In this document: piece after piece, positions 24,529 through 32,963 of the stretch
How positions within the stretch are numbered: position 1 is the first letter of the stretch
Layout of the letters: the number at the start of each line of letters is the position of its first letter
Assembly (NCBI RefSeq): GCF_003664255.1
Contig: NZ_RCCV01000002.1
Coordinates: 188,501 to 252,500 of the forward strand
Direction of reading: 5' to 3'
Source: Micromonospora sp. M71_S20
GTDB lineage: Bacteria > Actinomycetota > Actinomycetes > Mycobacteriales > Micromonosporaceae
DNA: 64,000 bases
Notes under the pieces: generated by a model
What the model was told of the DNA's origin: nothing
Databases searched by the model: none
What the model saw: the letters and a program-made list of their open reading frames with translations, nothing else
Program-made: the position numbers and the translations under genes

Positions 24529-26217
24529 TCAGAAGCGGGCGGGTTCGCGGTAGACGCCCCACTCGGCGCGCAGGGCGTCGCAGATCTCGCCGAGGGTGGC
24601 CTCCGCGCGTACGGCGTCCAGCATGGCCGGGATCATGTTGCCGTCGGTCCGGCCGACGGCGACCATCCGCTCGATCGCGGCCTTGACGGCGGCCCCGTCG
24701 CGGCCGGCCTTCCGCTCGGCGAGCACCCGGCGCTGCTCCAGTTCCACCTCGTGCGAGATGCGCAGGATCTCCAGGTCCTTGGCGACCGTGCCGGTGTGGC
24801 AGTTGACGCCGACGATCCGCTTGTCGCCCTTCTCCAGCGCCTGCTGGTAGACGAAGGCGGACTCGGCGATGTGGCCGGTGAACCAGCCGTCCTCGATGCC
24901 GCGCAGGATGCCGGAGGTCATCGGGCCGATCCGGTGCGGGCCCTCGCCACCGAGCTGCCGGATCCGGGCGAAGATCTCCTCCGCCTCGGCCTCGATCTTG
25001 TCGGTGAGCGCCTCGACGTACCAGGACCCGCCCAGCGGGTCCGCCACGTTGGTCACCCCGGTCTCCTCCATCAGCACCTGCTGGGTACGCAGGGCGATCT
25101 CGGCGGACTCGTCGGTGGGCAGCGCCAGGGTCTCGTCCAGGGCGTTGGTGTGCAGCGAGTTGGTGCCGCCGAGCACCGCCGCGAGTGCCTCCACGGCGGT
25201 ACGCACCACGTTGTTGACCGGCTGCTGGGCGGTCAGCGACACCCCGGCGGTCTGCGTGTGGAACCGCAGCCAGAGCGCCTTCTCGCTGGTCGCGCCGTAG
25301 ACGTCGCGCAGCCAGCGGGCCCAGATCCGGCGGGCGGCCCGGAACTTGGCGATCTCCTCGAAGAAGTCGACGTGCGAGTCGAAGAAGAAGCTCAGGCCGG
25401 GCGCGAAGACGTTGACGTCCAGCCCCCGGGAGAGCCCCAGCTCGACGTAGCCGAACCCGTCGGCGAGGGTGTACGCCAGCTCCTGCGCGGCGGTCGAGCC
25501 GGCCTCGCGGATGTGGTAGCCGGAGACCGAGAGCGGCTTGTAGCGCGGGATCTCCCGGGCGCAGTACTCCATCAGGTCGCCGATCAGGCGCAGGTGCGGC
25601 TCCGGGTCGAAGAGCCACTCCTTCTGCGCGATGTACTCCTTGAAGATGTCCGTCTGCAACGTGCCGTCCAGCTTGGACAGGTCGGCGCCCTGCCGCTCGG
25701 CGGCCACCAGGTACATGCAGAACACCGGCACGGCCGGCCCGGAGATGGTCATCGACGTGGTGACGCCGGCCAGGTCGATGCCGTCGAAGAGGGCCTCCAT
25801 GTCGGCGGCGGTGTCGATGGCGACGCCGCAGTGGCCCACCTCGCCGAGCGCCTGCGGGTCGTCGGAGTCCCGGCCCATGAGCGTGGGCATGTCGAAGGCG
25901 ACGGAGAGGCCCCCGCCGCCGGCGCCCAGGATCATCTTGTAGCGCTCGTTGGTCTGCTGCGCGTTGCCGAAGCCGGCGAACTGCCGGATCGTCCAGGTCC
26001 GCCCGCGGTAGCCGGTCGGGTAGAGGCCCCGGGTGTACGGGTACTCGCCCGGCCAGCCGATGCGCTCGAAGCCCGGGTAGGCGACACCCTCCGGCGGCCC
26101 GTAGACCGGGTCGACGGGCATCCCGGAGAGCGTGGTGAAGTCGGCGTCCCGCTTGCGCGCGGCGTCGTAGCGGGCCTGCCAGCGCGCCCGTCCGGCGGCG
26201 ATCTCGTCGGCGTTCAT
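24529..26217 (-). CDS. icmA: isobutyryl-CoA mutase large subunit
   Basis: A 562-residue substrate-binding subunit of a coenzyme B12 acyl-CoA mutase, without the C-terminal cobalamin domain. The TIM barrel opens [13 protein letters not shown]. Two diagnostic positions read Phe80 (in RQFAGFG) and Gln198 (in KEYIAQKEW). Isobutyryl-CoA mutases carry exactly these, whereas methylmalonyl-CoA mutases carry Tyr and Arg. It therefore interconverts isobutyryl- and n-butyryl-CoA with a separate small subunit (IcmB), which is not in this window. ATG at 26217 follows AGGAGG. Its GTPase chaperone MeaB is encoded two genes upstream. A shared promoter motif lies at 26271-26285. Confidence 0.93.
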   Translation of the reverse strand: MNADEIAAGRARWQARYDAARKRDADFTTLSGMPVDPVYGPPEGVAYPGFERIGWPGEYPYTRGLYPTGYRGRTWTIRQFAGFGNAQQTNERYKMILGAGGGGLSVAFDMPTLMGRDSDDPQALGEVGHCGVAIDTAADMEALFDGIDLAGVTTSMTISGPAVPVFCMYLVAAERQGADLSKLDGTLQTDIFKEYIAQKEWLFDPEPHLRLIGDLMEYCAREIPRYKPLSVSGYHIREAGSTAAQELAYTLADGFGYVELGLSRGLDVNVFAPGLSFFFDSHVDFFEEIAKFRAARRIWARWLRDVYGATSEKALWLRFHTQTAGVSLTAQQPVNNVVRTAVEALAAVLGGTNSLHTNALDETLALPTDESAEIALRTQQVLMEETGVTNVADPLGGSWYVEALTDKIEAEAEEIFARIRQLGGEGPHRIGPMTSGILRGIEDGWFTGHIAESAFVYQQALEKGDKRIVGVNCHTGTVAKDLEILRISHEVELEQRRVLAERKAGRDGAAVKAAIERMVAVGRTDGNMIPAMLDAVRAEATLGEICDALRAEWGVYREPARF

Positions 26218-26270
26218 CGGCGGGGCTCCTCCTCGAGTCCTCGACTGCACTGCGAGTGTAGAGCCCAGAC

Positions 26271-26285
26271 CTGAACGATCGCTAA
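26271..26285 (-). promoter_or_regulatory. shared acyl-CoA-pathway motif upstream of icmA
   Basis: On the minus strand this reads TTAGCGATCGTTCAG, followed after 10 bases by TACACT, a good -10 box. The same arrangement (motif, 10 bases, TAGGGT) occurs before the 3-hydroxybutyryl-CoA dehydrogenase at 55559-55573. The partly palindromic core (CGATCG) suggests an operator at or near the -35 position. Confidence 0.5.
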
Positions 26286-26325
26286 GTAAGTTCGTACCGG
26301 CAGGTAACCTGCGCCGCCGGGCGCG

Positions 26326-26739
26326 TCACGCGACGGGCTCGGCGGAACCGCCCAGTGCCACGTCGTCGACCCTGATGTTGACCTCGTCGACCCGCAGTCC
26401 GTACGCCTCGACCGCCCCGGCGACCTGCGCCCGGACGTCGGCGGTCACCTGCGGCACCGCGCGGCCGGCCTCGATCACGATGACCAGGTTGACCACCGCC
26501 GCGCCGTTCGTGACGTGGGCCGAGCAGCCGCGCCGGGCGTCGCCGACCTGGTCGAGGCCGACCTTGTCGAGCACCGCGTTGAAGAACCGGGCCACGTCCC
26601 CGCCCAGCTCGACCACCCCGGGCACGGACCGCGCGGCGGCCACCGCGATCTTCTCCACCACCTCGTCGGAGACGAGCGTCGTCCCGCCCGGCACCGCGTC
26701 CGGCGTCACCGACAGCTCCTGCGTCGCCTCGTCGCCCAT
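26326..26739 (-). CDS. Asp23/Gls24 family protein
   Basis: A 137-residue protein of the alkaline-shock (Asp23/Gls24, DUF322) family: VSDEVVEKIAVAAARSVPGVVELGG, then a core strand VNLVIVIEAG and the ending VRVDEVNIRVDDV-like segment (LRVDEVNIRVDDV). Family members associate with the membrane or envelope under stress, and their molecular function is poorly known. I chose ATG at 26739 (MGDEATQEL) because GGGGAG lies just upstream; a GTG at 26763 is in frame. It sits between icmA and meaB on the same strand, with gaps of 108 and 75 bases. Confidence 0.85.
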   Translation of the reverse strand: MGDEATQELSVTPDAVPGGTTLVSDEVVEKIAVAAARSVPGVVELGGDVARFFNAVLDKVGLDQVGDARRGCSAHVTNGAAVVNLVIVIEAGRAVPQVTADVRAQVAGAVEAYGLRVDEVNIRVDDVALGGSAEPVA

Positions 26740-26814
26740 CCGTCTCCCCACTCCGCCGCGCACCGCCCCACGCCGACCGTGGAGCGGTGCGAGCGTACTA
26801 GCTCGGAGGGCCCC

Positions 26815-27819
26815 TCAGGAGCCGAGTTGGGCGAGCAGCTCGTCGGCCGCCGCGTACGGGTCGAGGGCGCCCTCGGCCACCTTCGCGGCGAGCGCCGGCA
26901 GCTCCGTACCGTCGCGCAGGGAACCGATCCGGGCGCGGAGCACGCCCAGCGCGATCGCCTCGACCTCGGCGGCGGCCCGCGCCTCCTGGCGGCGGCGCAA
27001 CTCGCCGTGCTCGACCAGCCAGCCACGGTGCTTGTCGATGGCGGCGGCGATGTCGTCGATCCCCTCGCCCCGGGAGGCGATCGCGCGCACCACCTGCGGC
27101 CGCCACTGACCCGGGCCGCGCTCGCCCAGGGCGATCATGCCCTGGATGTCGCGGTAGGTGGCGTCGGCGCCGTCCCGGTCGGCCTTGTTGACCACGAAGA
27201 CGTCGGCGATCTCCAGGATGCCGGCCTTGACCGCCTGGATCGCGTCACCCATGCCCGGGGCGAGCAGCACCAGCGTGGTGTCGGCCAGCGAGGCGACCTC
27301 CACCTCGGCCTGCCCGACGCCCACGGTCTCCACCAGCACCACGTCACAGCCGGCGCCCTCCAGCACCCGCACCGCCTGCGGCGTGGCCGCCGACAGCCCG
27401 CCCAGGTGGCCCCGGCTGGACATCGACCGGATGTAGACGCCCGGGTCGGTGGCGTGGTCCTGCATCCGGACCCGGTCGCCGAGGATCGCCCCGCCCGTGA
27501 ACGGGCTGGACGGGTCGATGGCCAGCACGCCCACCCGGTGACCGCGGGCGCGCAGCGCCCGGACCAGCTCGTTGGTGGTGGTCGACTTGCCCACCCCGGG
27601 CGAGCCGGTCAGCCCGACCACCTGGGCCTGGCCGGCGTACGGCGCGAGGGCCGCCGCGATCCGCGGCAGCGTCTCGTCGCCCGACTCGACCAGGGTGATC
27701 AGCCGGGCCACCGCGCGGGGATCGCCCGCGCGGGCCCGCTCGACCAGCATCGGCACGTCCCGGCTGCGGCGCACCGGGGGTGCGCCCGCCGCCGGGACGT
27801 CGTCGACGATCTCGCTCAC
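26815..27819 (-). CDS. meaB: methylmalonyl-CoA mutase-associated GTPase MeaB (ArgK family)
   Basis: A 334-residue G3E-family P-loop GTPase. The Walker A motif is GSPGVGKSTTTNELV, switch and base motifs include AIDPSSPFTGGAILGDRVRM and ETVGVGQAEVEV, and NKAD gives guanine specificity. MeaB proteins load adenosylcobalamin onto acyl-CoA mutases and protect them from inactivation. It starts at GTG 27819, 33 bases after the thiolase stop, so the two are likely one operon. Candidate clients in the window are IcmA and the ethylmalonyl-CoA mutase at 50521-52527. Confidence 0.95.
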   Translation of the reverse strand: MSEIVDDVPAAGAPPVRRSRDVPMLVERARAGDPRAVARLITLVESGDETLPRIAAALAPYAGQAQVVGLTGSPGVGKSTTTNELVRALRARGHRVGVLAIDPSSPFTGGAILGDRVRMQDHATDPGVYIRSMSSRGHLGGLSAATPQAVRVLEGAGCDVVLVETVGVGQAEVEVASLADTTLVLLAPGMGDAIQAVKAGILEIADVFVVNKADRDGADATYRDIQGMIALGERGPGQWRPQVVRAIASRGEGIDDIAAAIDKHRGWLVEHGELRRRQEARAAAEVEAIALGVLRARIGSLRDGTELPALAAKVAEGALDPYAAADELLAQLGS

Positions 27820-27852
27820 TGTGCTGCCTCTACGGGATCGGCCGGCCGGCGG

Positions 27853-29052
27853 TCAGTGACCGCTCTCGCCGGGGGCCGGGACGTGGATGATCAGAGCGTC
27901 GCCCTGGCCGCCGCCGCCGCAGAGCGCCGCCGCGCCCGTGCCGCCGCCCCGGCGCTTGAGCTCCAGCGCGAGGGTGAGCACCAGCCGGGCGCCGGACATG
28001 CCGATGGGGTGGCCCAGCGCGATCGCCCCGCCGTTGACGTTGACCTTGTCCGGGCTGACCCCGAGGTCACGGGTGGACTGGATGCCGACCTGGGCGAACG
28101 CCTCGTTGATCTCGATGAGGTCCAGGTCCTCGATGCCGAGCCCGCCCTTCTTGAGCGCGTGCTGGATCGCGTTGGACGGCTGCGAGTGCAGGGAGTTGTC
28201 CGGGCCCGCGACGTTGCCGTGCGCGCCGATCTCGGCCAGCCAGGTCAGCCCCAGCTCCTTGGCCTTGGCCTTGCTCATGACGACCACCGCGGCGGCGCCG
28301 TCGGAGATCGGCGAGGAGGTGCCGGCGGTGATCGTGCCGTCCTTGGCGAACGCCGGGCGCAGCTTCGCCAGCGACTCGACGGTGGTGTCCGGGCGGATCC
28401 CCTCGTCCTCGCTGATCACCAGCGGGTCGCCCTTGCGCTGCGGGATGACCACCGGGGTGATCTCGTCGGCGAAGTGGCCGTTCTTCTGCGCGGCGGCGGC
28501 CCGCTGGTGGCTGGCCGCGGCGAACGCGTCCTGCTCCTCGCGGGTGATGCCGTGCCGTCCGTTGTGCCGCTCGGTGGACTCGCCCATCGCGCAGCTGTCC
28601 CAGGCGTCGGTGAGCCCGTCGAGCGCCATGTGGTCCTTGACCACCACGTCGCCGTACTTGTAGCCGCCGCGCTGGCCGAGCAGCAGGTGCGGGGCGTTGG
28701 TCATCGACTCCATGCCGCCGGCGACGACGATGTCGAACTCGCCGGCGCGGATCAGCTGGTCGGCCAGGGCGATCGCGTCCAGGCCGGAGAGGCAGACCTT
28801 GTTGACGGTCAGCGCCGGCACGGACATCGGGATGCCGGCCTCGACCGCCGCCTGGCGGGCCGGAATCTGCCCGGCACCGGCCTGGAGCACCTGCCCCATG
28901 ATCACGTACTGGACCTGGTCGGGGGCGACGCCGGCGCGCTCCAGCGCCGCCTTGATCGCCACGCCGCCGAGTCTGGTCGCCGGGAGGTCCTTGAGGTTGC
29001 CCAGCAGGCGCCCCATCGGGGTCCGCGCGCCGCTGACGATCACCGAAGCCAT
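27853..29052 (-). CDS. acetyl-CoA acetyltransferase (thiolase)
   Basis: A 399-residue biosynthetic-type thiolase. It has the nucleophilic Cys87 ([11 protein letters not shown]), the [10 protein letters not shown] histidine block and the C-terminal [11 protein letters not shown] with the second catalytic cysteine. It condenses two acetyl-CoA to acetoacetyl-CoA or performs the reverse, the entry step of the ethylmalonyl-CoA pathway. It is divergent from the epimerase gene over only 61 bases, which hold a shared motif (29086-29100). meaB follows it. The same thiolase-epimerase-meaB clustering occurs in Streptomyces and other actinobacteria. Confidence 0.95.
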   Translation of the reverse strand: MASVIVSGARTPMGRLLGNLKDLPATRLGGVAIKAALERAGVAPDQVQYVIMGQVLQAGAGQIPARQAAVEAGIPMSVPALTVNKVCLSGLDAIALADQLIRAGEFDIVVAGGMESMTNAPHLLLGQRGGYKYGDVVVKDHMALDGLTDAWDSCAMGESTERHNGRHGITREEQDAFAAASHQRAAAAQKNGHFADEITPVVIPQRKGDPLVISEDEGIRPDTTVESLAKLRPAFAKDGTITAGTSSPISDGAAAVVVMSKAKAKELGLTWLAEIGAHGNVAGPDNSLHSQPSNAIQHALKKGGLGIEDLDLIEINEAFAQVGIQSTRDLGVSPDKVNVNGGAIALGHPIGMSGARLVLTLALELKRRGGGTGAAALCGGGGQGDALIIHVPAPGESGH

Positions 29053-29085
29053 GCCTGCCTCCGAGGGGGTGCCGACCTGTACGCC

Positions 29086-29107
29086 TTAACGATTGTTCGG
29101 TCAGACT
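29086..29107. promoter_or_regulatory. divergent promoter region with the shared motif (thiolase / epimerase)
   Basis: TTAACGATTGTTCGG at 29086-29100 matches the motif seen in front of other acyl-CoA genes. CAGACT at 29102-29107 is a -10-like box that ends six bases before the epimerase ATG, predicting a leaderless mRNA. With no room for a ribosome-binding site, leaderless initiation is the simplest reading. Confidence 0.55.
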
Positions 29108-29113
29108 AACGCC

Positions 29114-29587
29114 ATGGCTGAGAACTCCCCCGTCGAGACCGCTGCCGACTATGTCACAGACATCGGCCTGCGCCGCATCGACCACGTCGGGGTCGCCGTC
29201 GCAGACCTGGACGCCGCGATCGACTTCTACCAGCGCACCTTCGGAATGCGCTGCGTGCACACCGAGGTGAACGCCGAACAGGGCGTACGCGAGGCGATGC
29301 TGGCCGTCGGCCCGGACGCCGAGGGCGGCTGCGTGCAGCTGCTCGCCCCGCTGACCCCGGAGTCGACCATCGCCAAGTTCCTCGACAAGAAGGGCCCGGG
29401 CGTGCAGCAGGTGGCGTACACCGTCGAGGACATCGACGCCGCCTGCGCGAAGCTGCGCGAGCGGGGCGTGAAGCTGCTCTACGACACCCCGAAGCGCGGC
29501 ACCGCGAACTCGCGGGTCAACTTCGTCCACCCGAAGGACGCCGGCGGGGTGCTGGTCGAACTCGTCGAGCCCGCCGCCGGGCACTGA
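29114..29587 (+). CDS. mce: methylmalonyl/ethylmalonyl-CoA epimerase
   Basis: A 157-residue vicinal-oxygen-chelate protein with two repeats. The first metal ligand is His24 (IDHVGVAV), the second Gln75 (CVQLLAP) and the last Glu149 (VLVELVEP). The usual third ligand, His in a G-x-H-H motif, is replaced here by GVQQVAY (Gln98-Gln99). The enzyme inverts the 2-position of methylmalonyl-CoA or ethylmalonyl-CoA and would feed the mutases encoded nearby. ATG at 29114 has no Shine-Dalgarno sequence but a -10 box at the right distance for a leaderless message. Crotonyl-CoA carboxylase/reductase follows downstream. Confidence 0.93.
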   Translation: MAENSPVETAADYVTDIGLRRIDHVGVAVADLDAAIDFYQRTFGMRCVHTEVNAEQGVREAMLAVGPDAEGGCVQLLAPLTPESTIAKFLDKKGPGVQQVAYTVEDIDAACAKLRERGVKLLYDTPKRGTANSRVNFVHPKDAGGVLVELVEPAAGH

Positions 29588-29593
29588 CCCCAC

Positions 29594-29626
29594 CTCCGGC
29601 CCCCGCCGACCGGGCGGGGGCCGGAG
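29594..29626 (+). terminator. intrinsic terminator after the epimerase gene
   Basis: Perfect 14-bp stem (CTCCGGCCCCCGCC at 29594-29607 against 29613-29626) with a 5-base loop, seven bases beyond the stop codon. It separates the epimerase from the crotonyl-CoA carboxylase/reductase gene, which must have its own promoter. Confidence 0.85.
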
Positions 29627-29723
29627 CCCACTCCTCCGCCGAGCGCGCCGGTGCGTGGTTGCACCGCCGCCCGGACAGCACCACGCATCGGCCAATGCAG
29701 TTTTTCACAGAGGACTTCCGGCC

Positions 29724-29743
29724 CTACCTACTGTTCAGTAACG
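29724..29743 (+). promoter_or_regulatory. candidate operator upstream of ccr
   Basis: CTACCTACTGTTCAG (29724-29738) is a divergent copy of the shared motif. It contains TACTGTTCAGTA (29729-29740), a palindrome with 5-bp arms. It lies about 130 bases before the ccr start, within a 245-base gap that otherwise holds only the terminator of the preceding gene. Confidence 0.4.
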
Positions 29744-29871
29744 TCCCGCCCCACAGGAGCGCGGCCGGTACCGGATGTGTCGGACACCGACATGGTGGTG
29801 GGCCGCACCGACGCCGACGATGGCAGCACCCAGGCCCGCGTGGGCGGGGTGCGGACGAACGGGAGGTCGAC

Positions 29872-31227
29872 GTGCAGGACATCCTCGAAGCGATCATGGC
29901 GGCGGAGGGATCCGACCAACCGGAACGGGAGCTCGCCGGAATCGCCGGCCTGCCGGTACCCGAGTCGTACCGCGGCGTCGTGGTGCGCGCCGACGAGACC
30001 CGGATGTTCGACGGCCTGGCCACCCGGGACAAGGACCCGCGCAAGGCGCTGCACGTGCAGGAGGTGCCGACGCCGGAGCTGGGGCCGGGCGAGGCGCTGG
30101 TCGCGGTGATGGCGAGTGCGATCAACTACAACACGGTCTGGACCAGCATCTTCGAGCCGCTGCCGACCTTCAAGTTCCTCCAGCGCTACGGCCGGATCTC
30201 GGAGCTGACCCGCCGGCACGACCTGCCGTACCACGTGGTGGGCTCGGACGCGGCCGGCGTGGTGCTGCGCACCGGGTCCGGCGTGACCCGGTGGAAGGCC
30301 GGCGACGAGGTCGTCGCGCACTGCCTCTCCGTCGAGCTGGAGGACGCGGCCGGGCACGACGACACCATGCTGGACCCGCAGCAGCGGATCTGGGGCTTCG
30401 AGACCAACTTCGGCGGCCTCGCCGAGCTGGCCGTGGTCAAGGCCAACCAGCTGATGCCCAAGCCGCGCCACCTGAGCTGGGAGGAGGCGGCCAGCCCCGG
30501 GCTGGTCAACTCGACCGCGTACCGGCAGCTGGTGTCGCACCACGGGGCGAACATGAAGCAGGGCGACGTGGTGCTGATCTGGGGCGCCTCCGGCGGCCTG
30601 GGCGGCTACGCCACCCAGATGGCGCTCAACGGCGGGGCGATCCCGGTCTGCGTGGTCTCCTCCCCCGACAAGGCGGAGCTGTGCCGGCGGATGGGCGCCG
30701 AGCTGGTCATCGACCGGGCCGCCGAGGGATTCCGGTTCTGGAAGGACGAGCAGACCCAGGACCAGGACGAGTGGCGGCGCTTCGGCGAGCGGATCCGGGA
30801 GCTGACCGGCGGCGATGACCCGGACATCGTCTTCGAGCACCCGGGCCGGGAGACCTTCGGCGCGAGCGTCTACGTGGCCAAGAAGGGCGGCACCATCGTC
30901 ACCTGCGCCTCCACCAGCGGCTTCCTGCACCAGTACGACAATCGCTACCTCTGGATGCACCTGAAGCGGATCATCGGCAGCCACTTCGCCAACTACCGGG
31001 AGGCGTGGGAGGCCAACCGGCTGGTGGCGCTGGGCAAGGTCCACCCCACCGTGTCGAAGACCTACGCGCTGGAGCAGACCGGCCAGGCCGCGTACGAGGT
31101 GCACCGCAACGCGCACCAGGGCAAGGTCGGCGTCCGCTGCCTCGCCCCGTCGGACGGGCTCGGCGTACGCGACCGCGAGCTGCGCTCCCGGCACGAGGAC
31201 GCGATCAACCGGTTCCGCGGTCACTGA
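29872..31227 (+). CDS. ccr: crotonyl-CoA carboxylase/reductase
   Basis: A 451-residue zinc-less medium-chain reductase that reductively carboxylates crotonyl-CoA to ethylmalonyl-CoA with NADPH and CO2, the defining step of the ethylmalonyl-CoA pathway and a source of polyketide extender units. Family marks include VPESYRGVVVRADET, SAINYNTVWTSIFEP, VVGSDAAGVVLRTG, the nucleotide-binding GASGGLGGYATQMA, and EHPGRETFGASVYV. I chose GTG at 29872 (VQDILEAIM) because GGGAGG lies five bases upstream and the family normally begins MQDIL. A perfect terminator follows. In Streptomyces the mutase meaA is adjacent; here it is 19 kb away. Confidence 0.96.
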   Translation: MQDILEAIMAAEGSDQPERELAGIAGLPVPESYRGVVVRADETRMFDGLATRDKDPRKALHVQEVPTPELGPGEALVAVMASAINYNTVWTSIFEPLPTFKFLQRYGRISELTRRHDLPYHVVGSDAAGVVLRTGSGVTRWKAGDEVVAHCLSVELEDAAGHDDTMLDPQQRIWGFETNFGGLAELAVVKANQLMPKPRHLSWEEAASPGLVNSTAYRQLVSHHGANMKQGDVVLIWGASGGLGGYATQMALNGGAIPVCVVSSPDKAELCRRMGAELVIDRAAEGFRFWKDEQTQDQDEWRRFGERIRELTGGDDPDIVFEHPGRETFGASVYVAKKGGTIVTCASTSGFLHQYDNRYLWMHLKRIIGSHFANYREAWEANRLVALGKVHPTVSKTYALEQTGQAAYEVHRNAHQGKVGVRCLAPSDGLGVRDRELRSRHEDAINRFRGH

Positions 31228-31327
31228 CCCGACGGATGAGGCGCCGTCGACCATTGCGGTGAACGGCGATTGCCTTTCCGCCGGGGCCGTCGGACGCTCA
31301 TTCGAGTGACCCGCGCCATGACACGAC

Positions 31328-31358
31328 AAAGGGCCGCGGGGTGCTCCCGCGGCCCTTT
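31328..31358 (+). terminator. intrinsic terminator after ccr
   Basis: Perfect 13-bp stem (AAAGGGCCGCGGG at 31328-31340 against 31346-31358) with loop GTGCT and a trailing T-run, 101 bases beyond the ccr stop. Confidence 0.9.
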
Positions 31359-31516
31359 TCCGATGTCACGCTCCGTGCCGTCCGACCCGCCCGGGACCTG
31401 CCAAGATCGGCGATCTGTCCGGCCATCGGCGGACCCGCAGTTGACCATGTAAAGAGGACACGAAAGCTCGGCACCGCTCTTGCGAAGCACCCTGGGGGGT
31501 CTGCGAGTATGTCCCA

Positions 31517-32779
31517 ATGCCCCAGCAGTCCTCCCCTCTTGCGTTCTTCGATAACGCGAACTCGCAGCCCGATTTCACCGTTGGCCTGCGCGGCTACAAC
31601 ACCCACCAGGTCGATGACTTCATCGGCCGGATGACGGCCGCGCTGACCCAGTCCGAGCAGGCCCGCGCCGAGGCCGAGCAGCGGATGAACGACGCCCAGC
31701 GCCGCCTGCGCCAGGCCGAGCAGCGCATGAGCGCGCTGGAGCAGAAGCTCGCCGACACCAACAAGCAGCTCGAGGAGAACAGCCGGCCCACCCTCTCGGG
31801 CCTCGGCACCCGCGTCGAGCAGATCCTCCGGCTGGCCGAGGAGCAGGCCAACGACCACCGCAACGAGGCCAAGCGGGAGTCGGAGGGCATCCTCTCCGCC
31901 GCCCGCCTCGAGGCGCGCGAGATCACCGACAAGGCGCGCGCCGAGGCGGCGGCCATGAAGGCCAACGCCGAGCGGGAGGCGGGCAGCGTCCGCACCGCCG
32001 CCGAGCGCGAGGCCGCCGAGGTCCGCGTCCAGGCCCGGCGCGAGGCCGACACGCTGCGCGCCGACGCCGACCGGGAGACCAAGCAGCTGCGCACGGTCAC
32101 CGCCCACGAGGTCGCCGAGCTGAAGTCCACCGTCGAGCGCGAGGTCGCCACCATGCGGGCCACCGCCGAGCGGGAGATCACCCAGCAGCGGGCGAAGGCC
32201 GCCCGCGAGGCCGAGGAGAAGCGCGCCGAGGCGACCAAGCTGCTCACCGACGCCCGCGACAAGCGCGACAAGGACCTCCAGGCCCTGGAGCTCCAGCTCG
32301 CCGAGCGCCGGGAGAAGGCCGAGCGCGAGGAGTCCGAGCGGCACGCCGCGCAGGTCGCCCAGACCCAGAAGCTGGTCAGCGAGGCCGAGCAGCGGGCGCA
32401 CGCCGCGCAGGAGCGGGCCAAGGAGATCGAGCAGCGCGCCGAGGCCCGCCGGGTCGAGTCGGAGCGCACCGCCAACGAGACGGTCGACAAGGCCAAGGCG
32501 CTGGCCGACAAGACGCTCACCGAGGCCAAGGCCGAGGCGAACCGCCTGCTCACCGAGGCGCGCACCGAGGCCGAGCTGACCACCCAGGCGGCCCGCCGCG
32601 AGGTCGAGGACCTCACCCGGCAGAAGGACGCCGTCACCTCGCAGCTCGGCCAGATGCTCTCCGGCCTCGCCGGCATCGTGCCGGGCGTGCCCGCCCAGCC
32701 GCCGGCCGCACAGGCCAAGCCGGAGGCGAAGAAGGCCGACAACGCCGACGAGCGGGTGGCCGCGGAGACCGCCAACTGA
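31517..32779 (+). CDS. DivIVA-domain coiled-coil protein (FilP-like neighbourhood)
   Basis: A 420-residue protein. The N-terminal DivIVA-like head (residues 8-45: FDNANSQPDFTVGLRGYNTHQVDDFIGRM in two parts) is followed by a nearly uninterrupted Ala/Glu/Arg-rich coiled coil (about 50-375) and a short Pro/Ala tail. Such proteins build the polar cytoskeleton that steers tip growth in actinobacteria. The neighbourhood of epimerase, thiolase and meaB is the same as that of scy and filP in Streptomyces, so this and the next gene are probably the local counterparts. GAGTAT ends six bases before the ATG, with TTGCGA 19 bases further up: a leaderless promoter. Confidence 0.85.
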   Translation: MPQQSSPLAFFDNANSQPDFTVGLRGYNTHQVDDFIGRMTAALTQSEQARAEAEQRMNDAQRRLRQAEQRMSALEQKLADTNKQLEENSRPTLSGLGTRVEQILRLAEEQANDHRNEAKRESEGILSAARLEAREITDKARAEAAAMKANAEREAGSVRTAAEREAAEVRVQARREADTLRADADRETKQLRTVTAHEVAELKSTVEREVATMRATAEREITQQRAKAAREAEEKRAEATKLLTDARDKRDKDLQALELQLAERREKAEREESERHAAQVAQTQKLVSEAEQRAHAAQERAKEIEQRAEARRVESERTANETVDKAKALADKTLTEAKAEANRLLTEARTEAELTTQAARREVEDLTRQKDAVTSQLGQMLSGLAGIVPGVPAQPPAAQAKPEAKKADNADERVAAETAN

Positions 32780-32813
32780 CCCAACCGACCCACCCGACCG
32801 GGGCATGATCCGC

Positions 32814-32852
32814 GGCGCGGGGTGACACCGGGTGACCGGTGCGCCCCGCGCC
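32814..32852 (+). terminator. terminator between the two coiled-coil genes
   Basis: Nine-bp stem (GGCGCGGGG at 32814-32822 against 32844-32852) with a 21-base loop, followed by GTATGCGTTTTCC with a T-run. It suggests the second coiled-coil gene has its own promoter in the 110 bases that follow. Confidence 0.65.
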
Positions 32853-32963
32853 GTATGCGTTTTCCCGTAAAGCGAATTGCCCGGGCGTGTCAGTAGTGAA
32901 GTAGGTCCTATCCGGGGCGTCCGTATCGCCCCAGCCGGACGGGATGCGTGTGAGGATGGGGGC

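Noticed and set aside
19736..24553. A 1605-codon plus-strand frame across several genes
   Set aside because: It overlaps the penicillin-binding protein out of frame and runs antisense through the ureohydrolase and thioredoxin-domain genes. The translation is low-complexity Arg/Gly/Ala without motifs.
24529..26217. Annotation of the mutase as methylmalonyl-CoA mutase
   Set aside because: Phe80 and Gln198 replace the Tyr and Arg of methylmalonyl-CoA mutases, and the cobalamin domain is absent, which fits isobutyryl-CoA mutase.
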